64,000 nucleotides of DNA from assembly GCA_035578155.1 (NCBI GenBank), contig JAPWDM010000005.1:44218454-44282453 (forward strand). Direction: 5' to 3'. Of this stretch, positions 35,021-46,983 are shown piece after piece; position 1 is the stretch's first letter; every line of letters begins with the position of its first letter. This stretch comes from Brachynemurus nebulosus (Eukaryota > Arthropoda > Insecta > Neuroptera > Myrmeleontidae). Below the pieces are notes generated by a model, which worked only from the letters and a program-made list of their open reading frames with translations, was not told the DNA's origin and ran no database searches. A program made the translations under genes and the position numbers.

Positions 35021-36313
35021 GGGGCATTCCACGGGAAATGGGAAAATGAGTTATTTTTTTAAATTGCTATAATCAATACCAATTTATTCTTAACGAAATG
35101 TATATAAGTTAAATTTACATAGTCTGTAAAAATTGTTTCGAAAAAAAATAGAGAAAGTACTTTTTTCACTATGAGAAGTTGTTGTTTAGTTCCGAATAAG
35201 TTGTACGACTTTTTGCATCATGTTGGCAACACTGTTTTCGACTATTTTGCTGTAATATTTTCAAGCAAATGGAGTCGGGGAGTGAAGAGCATTTCTTAAA
35301 TTTTAATTTGATATAAAAATACAATGAAAAAAGTAAGAATTTTCCTCTAAAACTCATAAATACAATGAGCACATAGCATGTCCCGCCAGTCACACGAAAA
35401 CATACAAAAGTTGTATTTCTAACTTCAAAATTGGTTGTATTAAAATGGAGCTTTTTGGAAAGTAAGAATTGGCTAATTGTTGTCCTTTTTAACATATTAT
35501 TCTGGTGCAAGGTGTTAAGGGGTGGGTGAGAAGTGGTTTTCATTTTTGTCCCACCAGTCACAGTGACTGGTGGGACATTTTTTAAAACATGCTATAGACT
35601 GTTCTAAACATTTCTAACCTGTTTCTCACCCGATTCTATGTTTTTTTTATAAGTGTGATTGCTATTTCCGTTTTTAGATGAATTCTGCCGAGTAAAAAAG
35701 GAAATCTAGGGAAAAGTTGAAAAGTGATGAAACTAAGTGGAAGACTGCTCAAGAATTTTAATTTTGATAATTTGATAATTTTCTCAAAGATTTTAATAAA
35801 AATTGTTAATTCGCTATAATATTGTCTTAATAATTAATCAGTAATTCTAAATATGACATAAAAACGAGTTCATTTCGTAGCTGATTCCGTACTAGTCCCA
35901 CCAGTCACAAAACGATGTCCCACTAGTCACAATTTCTACTGTATATATTTTCTTGTAGACATTAAGCTCGATGCTAATTTCTAGTTAATGTTGTAGTCTA
36001 CTTAATTATTTAATATCTTAGTCAAAGACATCTGACTGTGTATAGCATTTGGGCTAAAATCTCGATTAACAGTGCAGAAGACGAAGGTGAGGTATTTTTG
36101 ACTGTCCCACCAGTCACACTCCTTTCACCACTAAAATATTACCCAAATATGTGCGTAAATTATATTTTTCGGTATTAGTTTCATAAGTTGATTCATAATC
36201 TATTTTAAAATATCCATTTAATCTTAATATTAGATCAAAATAGAAAATTACAGGTCTAAACATTAGAAATTTTGGAGTCAACTGTCCCACCAGTCACTAT
36301 GGAATGTCCCATT
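35021..36313. mobile_element. Candidate element with seven TGTCCCACCAGTCAC copies
   Basis: GGGGCATTCCAC at 35021 and GGAATGTCCC at 36301 form weak inverted ends. Between them the 15-bp word TGTCCCACCAGTCAC or a one- or two-base variant occurs at 35379, 35547, 35894, 35916, 36103 and 36283 on the plus strand, and at 35563-35577 on the minus strand. The pair at 35547-35577 makes a 15-bp-arm palindrome around one base. No transposase is seen. Confidence 0.6.
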
Positions 36314-36829
36314 ACTGAAATTTTTAAAGAATTCTGTTCATGATATTACCGGAAGAATAAACCTAAACTCTGGAAGATATTGTGTAATAAAATAATTTTT
36401 TTGGGGTAGAAACTGCAAAAGAAATGGCCGAAAATTTGAACCTTTAATTACAAAGTCTGTGTAATTTTTAGTTTTATACTCTTTTCTTTTTATAATTTTA
36501 TAGGTTTATCCCTTCCCTAAATGTGTTAGCAATCAAAGAAAATTTTTGTTTCCTGTTTCAGATGAACAGTAATAATGTGAAAAGTAAAGCATTTTTTTAT
36601 GACACAAGATAGACCTCTGAAAAATGGTAAAAGGAAGCTCAAGTTAATTTTTTAGAGCATTTTTTAACGAAATCCCACACGATGTGGTACATGGAAAAAA
36701 AATTTAATTCCCACTTTCCAATATGAAAAAAAAATTTCGCCCGTAATATCTGCATCCGAAATGACAGACGAACGAATTACAAGCGTTCCGAGATTTTCTC
36801 TACGAAACCCTAAAAGTGAAGGGATATTC
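36314..36829. other. Non-coding stretch
   Basis: No gene or clear repeat recognised. Confidence 0.4.
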
Positions 36830-36833
36830 TTAA

Positions 36834-37725
36834 GGGGGACCATCAGTGTGACGTTTTCAAAAAATTGCAAAATTTTTTTTTGCATGTTCCAATAGTCTAT
36901 ATCTTTAAAAATAACATACTAAAATTTCAAGTGCATATCTCAAATAGTTTTTGAGTTACAGCCATCCGAAGAGTGGATTCTGATTTTCATTGTTAACTTT
37001 GAGGTATTGAGAAATGTATGAAGGTTGATAGTTCGGGAGTTTCTGGACGTGGCTACTAGTCACATATTGTGGAAAAGCTAGACCTTGACACATTTAAACG
37101 ACTTATCTAGTTTTACTATGACCGTTATAGTGAGTATATCGTAAAAATTTTAGTAAAAATTCCCAATGATTAAAACTAAAAGGTAAAATAAAAAAAAAAT
37201 ACATTTTTCAAATTTGCTGCAGTTATAACTCGAAGAAAAATCATTCGATCGAGTTGATTCTCATTGCAGTTTCTTTTATATATGATTCTTCGTACCACGA
37301 ACCTCCAGTTTTCCGATCGAATAAAAAATGTAATTTTTGCAGGCCAAAAATCATCAAATTTTCGCGTAAATTTTGAAAAGCTGTTTTAAGAACTCCACCA
37401 TTTTGTTAAATTTCAACTTTCTTTTTTTCGATTGAGGTTCACGGTACGGGCAATATATTCTAGTTTAATAGGTTTTTTGGCTTTTTTGATTTCGACCACT
37501 GTGAAGGTCGCTATCACTGCAGCAGTGGGGTAACTTTTTTTGAGTCTTGGGAGATCGCGAATTATGCCCTAAATTTTCAATTTTTTGGTTCAGAAATTTT
37601 ATCATGAATTTACTATATATCTACGAATATATCCTTAAAATATTAAAACATTCCATACAGTAGTTTTCTCTAAAAAAATTCCCAAAAATCACATTTTTTT
37701 AATGCGGTCACACTAGTGGTCCCCC
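36834..37725. mobile_element. TTAA-flanked TIR element, 892 bp
   Basis: TTAA bounds both ends (36830-36833, 37726-37729). Ends GGGGGACCATCAGTGTGAC and GTCACACTAGTGGTCCCCC are inverted with few differences. The TTAA target would fit piggyBac- or Sola3-like transposases, but the terminal G run is not the canonical piggyBac end. No coding capacity is seen; the interior has ATTCTTCGTACCACGAACC-type non-coding DNA. Confidence 0.75.
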
Positions 37726-37729
37726 TTAA

Positions 37730-40700
37730 TATGAACTTTCTCATATCTATTCTTAGGTTCCTCTGGTGAGCCTTGACATTCAAACTTGGATCCAATAAAA
37801 TCACCTTACAATTTGCGAGCTTTAAGCATCATAGCAATAATTACATTATAATAACGATATTAACTGCTTTGGTGTTCAGTTTTATTAAAATAAATATATC
37901 AAAGGCGTAAAATAAGCACTCATTTTATTTCTTCCATGTACACCGATACGTTCCTGGGACTTCGGTAAGCGGCAGGGGTGCCAAACAGAATGTAATGGTG
38001 GTATGTGTATTCATTAACGTGATGACGTCAGGAAAAATGTTGTTAATATTGCTACGGAAAATTAAATGTCAAGTCGTTATCTTGGGAAAATATAATGAAA
38101 ATTCTTACACTTGTTTAAATCGGGGGCGTATTGGACGAGCCAAAAAGGATTATCGTGGGAGTGTCGATTTAAATGCTCTAATATTTGGCGTTTCATATTA
38201 TATTTTGATACTTTTACCAAAATTATGGTTCCCGTTTAATGGGTATCATTGTCAATTTTCTAATATGTGCCCATTACCTGTCGATTACCTGTTACCATGT
38301 TTAGGTCATATGGACATTGCACTTCATCTATGGTTATTACACTGTAATCAAAAGTTTATTATCGTCATTACACAATAATTATCAATTGTGTGCTAGTCCA
38401 ACTATTGGCCTAACTACGTAATTTTGAAATTAATAATATATACCCATATTATGTATAATGCCTTGATATACACACACCGGCATAATTGGGTATTTGACTG
38501 ATGTTGCATTTGATAGTAAAATATAGTGAATAACATAGCGCATGGTTCAGTGATAATGATTAACCATTTATATAAATTAAAAAAAAAATATAAATATTTT
38601 ATTTTTCTAAATCAAAATAACGAATTTGGAATTAGCGGGCCAAATGAATAAAAAGATTTATTTGGGCATGTGACGTTACAGCACGAAGGCATTTAATATT
38701 GCAAAAAGATACTTATAAAAAAGATACTCACATTTTAGTTTTTACATTTTTAAATTTTGCTGAACAAAATTTGGGATTCGAAGCAAAGAGGTTTGTTAGC
38801 ACAAACGAATCTATTATTCCATTTTATTATTCCAATTTTATTAAATTAAAAATTAGGTAATATGTAATTAATGACAAATCAACAGAAAATATGTATAAAA
38901 TTATTAAATGCCATGGATATGACATTAATGAAGGTGGAGCTTATTTTTAAAAAACAATTTCTAGCAAAATGCAATTTCCGAGTAAAATGAGATCTATCAC
39001 CAGCGACATTATTACGGATCTTTTACTAGTGAATAACAATGTTGTCACAATTTCAAAAGTAAAAGTCGTACTTTGCGAAGTAAAGTACCTATTTGTTTAT
39101 TATTTACAAATATGGAATACCATAAAGTAACGCTCAAATCAATTAATATTAACTTACTTCGTTTGAAACTGGGCTTTTAAGCTTGAAACAATTGTCACAA
39201 TTAAAAAATAAACGTGATTTTTTTGCTAAGTACCTACAATCTTTGCTTTATTAGTTAAAATGTGGAATAGCATTAAGTAATTTACATTTATCTGCTTTTC
39301 TTTTTCCCTTTGGCTTGCAACACTTTTTGTTTCCGGTATTTTTTTCAAACACTAGTAGTTGTAACACGCTACTCATATTATCCATGATGCTATTGTGAAT
39401 GTGCAACAAAAAATAAGTCAAAAGCTTTAAAACGTAATATTTTCGGTTGGGTTTTCAACTCCAGTATTAAGTTTTCTTTGCTGAGGTACATTTTTGTCCG
39501 TTAAAATTTCAAATTAACGATCATTATTAATTCAAGGAATTAAAGATATTTCAGTTTAAAAATTTTTTTCAAAACGCAATTTCTAAATTTAATTTTTATT
39601 TAGATTTCTTTTTTTTTTTTTTTTTTTTTTGATAATAAACTCAAAAATTGACGTCCTTTTTCGGTACTTTGTAATTAGTTTTGGAAAAAAATTTCCATTT
39701 AGAATAATGACTTTCTAAATCAAGTTTATAACTATAGATTAGTCCATAAAACTAACCTATTATCTATTAATAAATAAAGCACTTTACAAAAATACCACTT
39801 TTACTGTTTAAACTCTTGTGACATGTTTCGGTCAACTGGCTCAATAATCAGAAATTTTACTGATGTGGTGCCCAAAATTGAATAATATCTTGTGTATATT
39901 TTTAATCTCGGAAGGGGGGTGGTCATGACGCCTTGACCCTCCCTTCTATACGCCCCTGTCTTCATTCCCATACACGTGAAAAGTCACCAAACCATTGCAC
40001 GCTCATCTAGTTTGAAACTTGTGTTCCAAAACAGTTGACCCGTTTGGCGAGGGTCATATCGAAGAAATGAACAACGTTCGGTAATCAAGTAGTTTATAAA
40101 CTCTTAAAATATCGATGGTGCTTCCAACTCTTTTTTTTAAACCTAGTAAATTATTATCCACTAAATTCACAATATAATTGAATGATATAATATTTAGGTG
40201 TGTGTATGCATACTTTGGATTCATGTAAAACATATTTAAAGAATGTAAAACTTATTTAGAAAATGCGAAAAGATGGTTGGCTGGTTTAATCAGTGCAGAA
40301 AATGCAATATTTTTATAATATCAGCGTAATAGGTTGGACACAGTGCAATCCAGAATAAGTCATTCGTGAATTATTCTTCTCTTAAACAAATTTAACAATC
40401 TATATCAGTCTATTGTTTTGGTTAGTAAAAAATTACTGAGAGTTTTGAATCATAAATTGGTTTTTAAAAACTTTTAAATGTAGGGTTGTATTTAAAAAAA
40501 AATTGTATCAAAAATCAATAAAATTTCTGATTACAGCAAACGGTTATCCTCAATATTGTCTACCAATTCTTATCTAAGCAATTTTCTGATTAAGTCCATA
40601 GTTTGATCGTACCCAAAGAGAATAACACTATATATAGGTATAGAAGAGTTCTCACTTAAATTATAGGATTTTTTCTTAGCAAGTGGTTATTTTGGCGCTG

Positions 40701-41799
40701 AGTTTTAGCACTGCACAACATATTTAAAAAAAAAAAAATGAAAATAGTAGACAGTGCTACTAGCCGATATGTGTCGAATTTACTGTTCATAGAACTTATT
40801 CTACTATTTTGGAAGTTTATAACTTGTAACATTTCCATAGTAACAATTACAAAAAATTCTGTTACGAAATTTTCATTTTTTTCCGAATTATTTATGGGAA
40901 ATTCGTCTATTTTTTAAGTTCAGTATTAAATTTAATAATTTTACTTATTTATTATTGGAGGTATGTATAATTAACATTTATTAGTTTATTTTTATTTGAA
41001 AATAATTACTTATTTTATTATCACAGTAAATTAATCAGAAAATTAGAATACATTTCATCTGTTGCAGAAAAATGGGAGAGCACACTTGTCAGAAATTAGA
41101 ATCAGTGATAGTGATATTCAATTACGAAATATTTGATTAATGTATAATTTTGAAAAAAAATAAATTTACTTTTGTTTTTAAGCAAATATCTGAGTTTATA
41201 ATTATTGTATGAGTTTTAAACTTGAAAAACTGGTCAAAATAAAATGCAATTGGGAGAATTTTAGTGGATTATCTTACTATATAGTAGTAACCTACATTAT
41301 CGGATAAGGCTAAAGATAATTTAAAGTTATTATAGTGACATCTCTGTTCTTTCCAAGTGTACTACGCATTATGATAACGAGAACGATGACATCTATACCC
41401 GCCGCCACCGTTCTCGGTTCCATAGAGAGGTAATAGAGGGTCAAAGAGATGTATTGAAGTTGGCTATCTTCCAGAAATAAAATTCTGGTGTACTTTATCT
41501 ATGATCGTACCTAATAAAAATGGCAATTCTTAAATTATTCACCATGTATTATATGCACATACCGTACATATGTACATAATAGATACATATGTAAAGCATT
41601 ATGGCTTTATATATGTTGTGATGTTCGATGACATGACAATATAGGCAATATAGTTACATACATGTATTACATATACATATGTTTGTGTGCGCGAACAAGA
41701 ATAATTTTATAGTTTATTTCAACAAGACTTGAATACTCAAAAACAGGTGTGTTTTTGAGCGGATAAGTCTATATTCTAAAATAGGTGAGGTTGAAAGTA
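37730..41799. other. Long non-coding stretch
   Basis: No gene supported. CAGGGGTGCCAAAC at about 37973 looks like a hAT end without a partner. ACATGTTTCGGTCAACTGG near 39822 resembles Penelope-like terminal phrases. A T20 run is near 39611. The open frame at 37995-38378 has no recognisable domain. Confidence 0.45.
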
Positions 41800-41807
41800 G
41801 TAGAATT

Positions 41808-42586
41808 GGTAATTATGCAGAAGCACGGCACCACCTATTTTTGGCTCTAAAAGAAAAACTAATGATTTTTTTTTAAAATGTTCGTCGCTACGGCGGATTA
41901 ATTTAAAAAAATATTACAAATCGATACCGATAATGGAAAGGCTGGGAAACTGTTTTAAAACTTAACAAAATTCAATTTTTTCAAATTTTCTTTTGTCATT
42001 TAGTGTGTGTGCGTTTATATGTGTGTCTGAGTGCATAGTCTAGTAAAACTGACCAAAATAAATACTTTTTCAAGAATAAAAAAAATCAATATCTCGTTGC
42101 ATTTTCGAAATATTAAGCGTGGAAGTTAGAAAAATTGACTTAATTTTGTAAACTACGATTATCTCAACGCCATGATTTGAGTGCATATTCTGGTACAATT
42201 GATCAAAATAAATAAGAGTAGATGATATAAAAACTAGGTGGTGGAGTTAGTTAAGGTTAGGTTAGTTTAGTTAGTTTTGACAATATATTTCGACTTTGAT
42301 ATAAAAACTAGGTGGTGAGGTTAGATTAGTTTAGTTAGTTTTGACAATATACTTCGACTTTGACACACATGCATACAAAATAAAAAAAGAAAATCTAGAA
42401 AAAATTGAATTTTTTCAAATTTAACTACAGTTTCCCAACATTTCCATTATCGGAATCGATTTGTAGTATTTTTTTTAACTAATCCGCCGTGACAACGAAT
42501 ATTTAAAAAAAAAATCATTAAAATCGGATCATTAGTTTTCCTTTTAGAGCCAAAAATAGGTGGAGCCGTGCTTCTGCATAATTACC
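41808..42586. mobile_element. Long-TIR element with 8-bp target duplication, 779 bp
   Basis: Perfect 8-bp flanks GTAGAATT (41800-41807, 42587-42594). The ends begin GGTAATTATGCAGAAGCACG and the inverted repeat continues for about 190 bp on each side with scattered differences. The centre holds a short tandem duplication (42224-42363). It is non-coding; the class is probably hAT or another superfamily with 8-bp targets. Confidence 0.85.
42224..42363. repeat. Tandem duplication of a ~70-bp unit
   Basis: The units at 42224-42297 and 42298-42363 both run from GATATAAAAACTAGGTGGTG to TTCGACTTT; the second lacks a few bases. Related words occur at 3165-3250. Confidence 0.8.
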
Positions 42587-42594
42587 GTAGAATT

Positions 42595-43144
42595 AATTCA
42601 AGAAGGAAGTGCTAGTATTATCTGTAATTGATTAAACATTCTAATTTTTAACACACTTTCGCCAGAAATTCAATATTTAGTTGACAATTTTGGAAATTTA
42701 AAAAAAAAACTCTTATGTTACGAATTTTCTCCTTTTTACTAGTTGAGGCTATACTAATGAAGACTTCTTTATATATACATAAATACTACAGGCGGGTTTC
42801 TTACAATTCAGATTAAAAATTTTAAAAACTGAATTTTTTGGTGTGTTCTCTACCCTAAAATGAACATAAAAAATATTTCTAAATATGATTGATATCTTCT
42901 CTGTTGATTGGTATTCTAGAAATTTTGATTAAATATCTGAAATACTACCTTTTCACATCAAAAATATTTCCCCTTATGCGCATTTTCCCAAATTAAACAC
43001 TGATTCCGCAATTGTATTTCACGGATGGTTATAGCGCACCATATTTTCAAAAGTGAATTTATTCTTGGTAAGAACACAAGTTACACACACATGCTATATG
43101 TTATGTTAGTAAAATTTTCGCTCCAAGCTGTAAAACTTTATATG
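42595..43144. other. Non-coding stretch
   Basis: No gene or clear repeat recognised. Confidence 0.4.
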
Positions 43145-43146
43145 TA

Positions 43147-44258
43147 GGGTTGACCGGGGTAATTGTGAATTGGGGCAATTGTGAACGGCGCCTATAATTT
43201 CTAAAATAACATTAATATTGTTAAAAATCAACTTTTAATATGTTTTTCTGTCCTTTCTTAATATGCTATTAAAATTTCATAACAATTCTCCAAGTATTAG
43301 TATCTTTTTTATTTTGAAAAAAACCCTTGCAAAATTTTATGTATCTTAACTTCGACCAATCCTCAAAAAAAAATTTTTTTTAAATACACTTTCTTTTTTT
43401 AAAAGGTAAGAAATGGTTAAAAGTACTATTAAAGAAGTGGTCTAAGCCCTGAGAGGGTTCCTTATTAATTTCTAAAGAAATTTATCACCAATTCACAATT
43501 ACCCTATGATTTTAAAATTGTGGGGTAATTGTGAACGTCATTCACAAATGCCCCCATTCGGTCAAAAATTTCAGTAGTGTCCTTTTCAGAGTTGAAAATG
43601 TTGATGAAGGTGCTGGTGACCTTATTGTACAAGTTTCCGTTGTACAAACAATACAAAAAAAATTGTTTTTTATTCATGTAAACTAAATGTATTTTTTTGA
43701 AAAAGTCTTATTTTCCTTGTTTTTGTGTGAATACATAGAATTTTTTGATTTTTTATATGATAAAATGACAAAATATCATTTTTAGCTTGTAATAAATTTG
43801 TTCCTACAAATTAATAACAAAAAAATTTTTGTTATTTTTCTTTAACCTTGATTTTTTGTAGAAATTTGAGGTATGTGTAACTTGCATTAAACAAAGAGAA
43901 ATTGTGACCGTTAAAGTATGATGAAAAATTTGAAAGTGGAGTAAATGTGAAGAATTTGAGCTGGGCTTTACACTGACGTACCACACGGCTCTTGTAATCC
44001 ATTCTAAATAATTTTTCTGATGGCATTCACTTTTACCCCGAAATTCATAAGATTTGCAAAACCGCACCGGGGAAATGTGAATGGCTTTTAAAATTTTTGT
44101 TTTTCATACGGATTTGCTCAAAATTTGTGTGGTGCCTCCTGAATAATGTAGAATTAAAAATAAATCAACCATAATGTGATATATAAAATAAAAAATACTT
44201 AAAACAACGCTTTTATCTCAACTCATGAAAATCCATTCACAATTACCCCGGTCAACCC
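43147..44258. mobile_element. TA-flanked TIR element, 1112 bp
   Basis: The ends GGGTTGACCGGGGTAATTGT and ACAATTACCCCGGTCAACCC are exact inverted copies bounded by TA (43145-43146, 44259-44260). GGGGTAATTGTGAAT-like words recur at 43156, 43172, 43491 (inverted), 43522, 43540 (inverted), 43938, 44025 (inverted), 44069 and 44235 (inverted). Two overlapping short frames at 43804-44067 (minus) show no recognisable transposase motif. Confidence 0.88.
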
Positions 44259-44260
44259 TA

Positions 44261-44619
44261 CATACATAATTATATGTATGTTTAAAATTTCTGTTCCGAT
44301 AGATACTGGCGGTTTGCTGTCATGTGCAGCATTTTGTTAGCCGAATATTGTTCTATGCCATTTTTCCAAGATAATTAACCTAATTTAATTAAAGCGTGTT
44401 TTCAAAATACCTTTTTACTCGCACTATCGTGGATATTGTCGAACACCTATAGACATCCGACTAGGATGCATAATGACATTTAATTATGTTGCAGAGCTAG
44501 TGAAAGTGATTTTAATGATGTGAACCAAACCAGAAACTACATATTAGATTCAATGTTTTGCTTATAGCAAATTCTTGATACCAAAATTTGATATTTTGTT
44601 TGCACATTTCTAGAGGATG
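44261..44619. other. Non-coding stretch
   Basis: No gene or clear repeat recognised. Confidence 0.4.
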
Positions 44620-44627
44620 GTATAGAC

Positions 44628-45733
44628 CAGGGGCGGCCAACCCAAAAGATCTTGCGGGCCACTTTAGAAGCGCATCATAACTCCGCGAGCCGCATATAAA
44701 ATTATGTGTTCCCATATATTATGTATTCTTTTTAATACATTGGTTTTCACTACCTTGGTTATTATAAAATAAATATATTTTGTATAAGTGGGATCAGGTC
44801 GGGATCTAAAGGAGGGCAAACCGGGGCCCCTTCTCCGGGCGTCAGTTTCAGTGGGCGCCAAAATCATACTAGGTCGGTCTACATATATCAAATGGTCTAA
44901 AAAAAGTTGGTTGCTCGACCATTTTAGAAAAAATTAATATTCTTCTAGTTGTTTCTTTTATATTTGAAGTATTGAGAACAATTCTTAAAAAAAGTTATCT
45001 TGAACCGTTTAAGGGTGGTAGCCATTTTTGTTTTCCAATTTGCGTTATTTTTTGTGTTTACAACCATTTATGCCAATCCACATATTTCATAAACCGTTCA
45101 TCCTAAATAAATGGTTGAAATAAAAACCAGTTTAAAGGTAATAAATGTCTCTTTATTTTAAGTGATGTCCATATTTAATCTATTTTCGTCCCTTCCATAG
45201 AAAACGTTTTTTTTCTTATAGGAGGAATGTCTTAAACTTCTTAGTATTTTTTATGAGAATAGCTATACGGGTACAACTACCAATTATTAAACAAATACAC
45301 ACCATTTCAATAGTGAAACTTGTATCCTTTAATTTTTACAAACTTCCGAAAACTGACTTTTTCCAAATTTTGGAATTTTGCGCTCCTGTATCTCTGATGG
45401 GGCTGGTGATAAAAATTTGAAATTTGCACTAGTTGCTTTCGGAGTAGATTTATCAAAATAAAAAATCAACTTGTACCTATATTGATCCTTTACAAAACCC
45501 TCAATTTTTATCATTGCCGCAACGGGAAAAATTGGAGTTTTATAAAGGACTTATATCTTATGAGTTTTTTGACAGTTTATGTCAAACGTTGGAGAGGGGG
45601 GGCGTCATTTTCAAGTTTCTGCCCCGGTTCTAAAAAATCGTAGATCCGGGGCTGAGTGTGATGAATCTCGCGGGCTAAAAAAAGTTCAGGGCGTGCCACA
45701 TGCGGCCCACTGGCCGCGGGTTGGCCACCCCTG
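44628..45733. mobile_element. hAT non-autonomous element, 1106 bp
   Basis: The ends CAGGGGCGGCCAACCC and GGGTTGGCCACCCCTG are inverted with one mismatch. Flanks GTATAGAC at 44620-44627 and 45734-45741 are a perfect 8-bp target duplication. This TIR type is a well-known hAT signature in animals. The interior has no transposase; GC-rich patches lie near both ends. Confidence 0.92.
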
Positions 45734-45741
45734 GTATAGAC

Positions 45742-46611
45742 AAAAGATGGTTAGGAGCCCGAAAATTCAAAAAAATTTGAATTTCCGCCAGTGCGTAAAA
45801 AGTGACTACTTGAAAACATAATACTAGTTGGCGATAAAAAAAGATTTTAAGGGTTGGGAAAAGTTTCACCTCAAAGATGGAAAAAAAATTACAAAAAATG
45901 TGAGTGTTTGAAATCACAGGAGAAAAAAAATTCAAAAAGAAAAACGAAAAAAAGAAAATAAAAAAAGACTTAAGACACATAAAACCACACCAAATTTTCA
46001 GCGGACACCATATTTAAAAATTTTTCGCGGAATACTCAAGAAACACACTTCGGGAATCACTGCTCTAGGTTATGCAGGAGTGTTTTCTTCCATTCCTCGA
46101 GTCAGCTTCCATCCATTATTCGAAACATTCAAAATTTGAAATTACAATATCAAACTGCATCACATTAATTATTATATCAATTTCTGTAGCATCCTGTACG
46201 ACGTCAAACACCATCAAATATAATGTTGATTAGTTAAATCTGCTTATCTATGTGATAGAAATTTCTACAACCCCTAATTACTGTTTAAATATTAGGGTAC
46301 GAAGTATATAATACGTAATACATATATGCGTACTAACATATGTTCTTATACAAGCTTCATATTGAAGGTTTTTGAACAAAGAATCTCAGGATTATATTGT
46401 CACTTGTAACATTATCCGAAATGTTGAGCACGAGGCATATATAGACGAAGAGACAGACAGACACTGTATAAAAGTGTCATTTTGTTATGAGGCGTTAATG
46501 AGTGTTTGCGTTTATATTGACACGTTGGAGGATTTCGGATTTTAGGGTTCCAAAAAATTATTTCGGAACATGAAATTTTGAGTGTATACGCTACATGTGG
46601 TGTAAATCTTA
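45742..46611. other. Non-coding stretch
   Basis: No gene supported. CGCGGAATACTCAAGAAACA with GGGAATCACTG near 46027-46065 resembles an isolated hAT end. Confidence 0.4.
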
Positions 46612-46619
46612 ATTAAGAC

Positions 46620-46975
46620 TAGTGATGGGAATAATCGAATGATTTCAATAATCGATTATATTTAATCGAGTGACTTTAATAATAATCGATTAATGATTCG
46701 ATTATTTTTGTCGATTATTTTCATTCGATTATTTTTATCGACTATGTTTTATTCGATTATTATTACCAATTATTTTCTTTCGATTATTTCTAACAATTAT
46801 TTATCGATTATTTTTATCGGTTATATTATTTAGTTATTGAGATGCCATAAAATTTTTTTTTTTTAAATCATTGGAATAAAAAATAATCGAATGATTTTAT
46901 TATATCTCGAGATATCTCGAAATATTTTAATAATCGAATGATCGATTAATTTTCATTCGATTATGCCCATCAATA
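46620..46975. mobile_element. hAT-like MITE, 356 bp
   Basis: The ends TAGTGATGGG and CCCATCAATA are near-inverted, with AATAATCGAATGAT words close to both ends. Perfect 8-bp flanks ATTAAGAC (46612-46619, 46976-46983). The interior consists of repeated TCGATTATTTTTATCG words. TIR style is shared with the MITE at 1175-1609. Confidence 0.88.
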
Positions 46976-46983
46976 ATTAAGAC

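Noticed and set aside
35169..35561. 130-residue minus-strand frame
   Set aside because: It runs through the TGTCCCACCAGTCAC-bearing candidate element and contains no known motif.
37995..38378. 127-residue plus-strand frame
   Set aside because: No domain, average AT-rich composition and no supporting context; likely chance.
39815..39880. Penelope-like phrase ACATGTTTCGGTCAACTGG
   Set aside because: Only a short phrase; no reverse transcriptase, ribozyme core or repeat structure could be shown.
43804..44067. Two overlapping minus-strand frames inside the TA-flanked element
   Set aside because: Considered as a transposase remnant, but no DDE, helix-turn-helix or zinc motif is visible.
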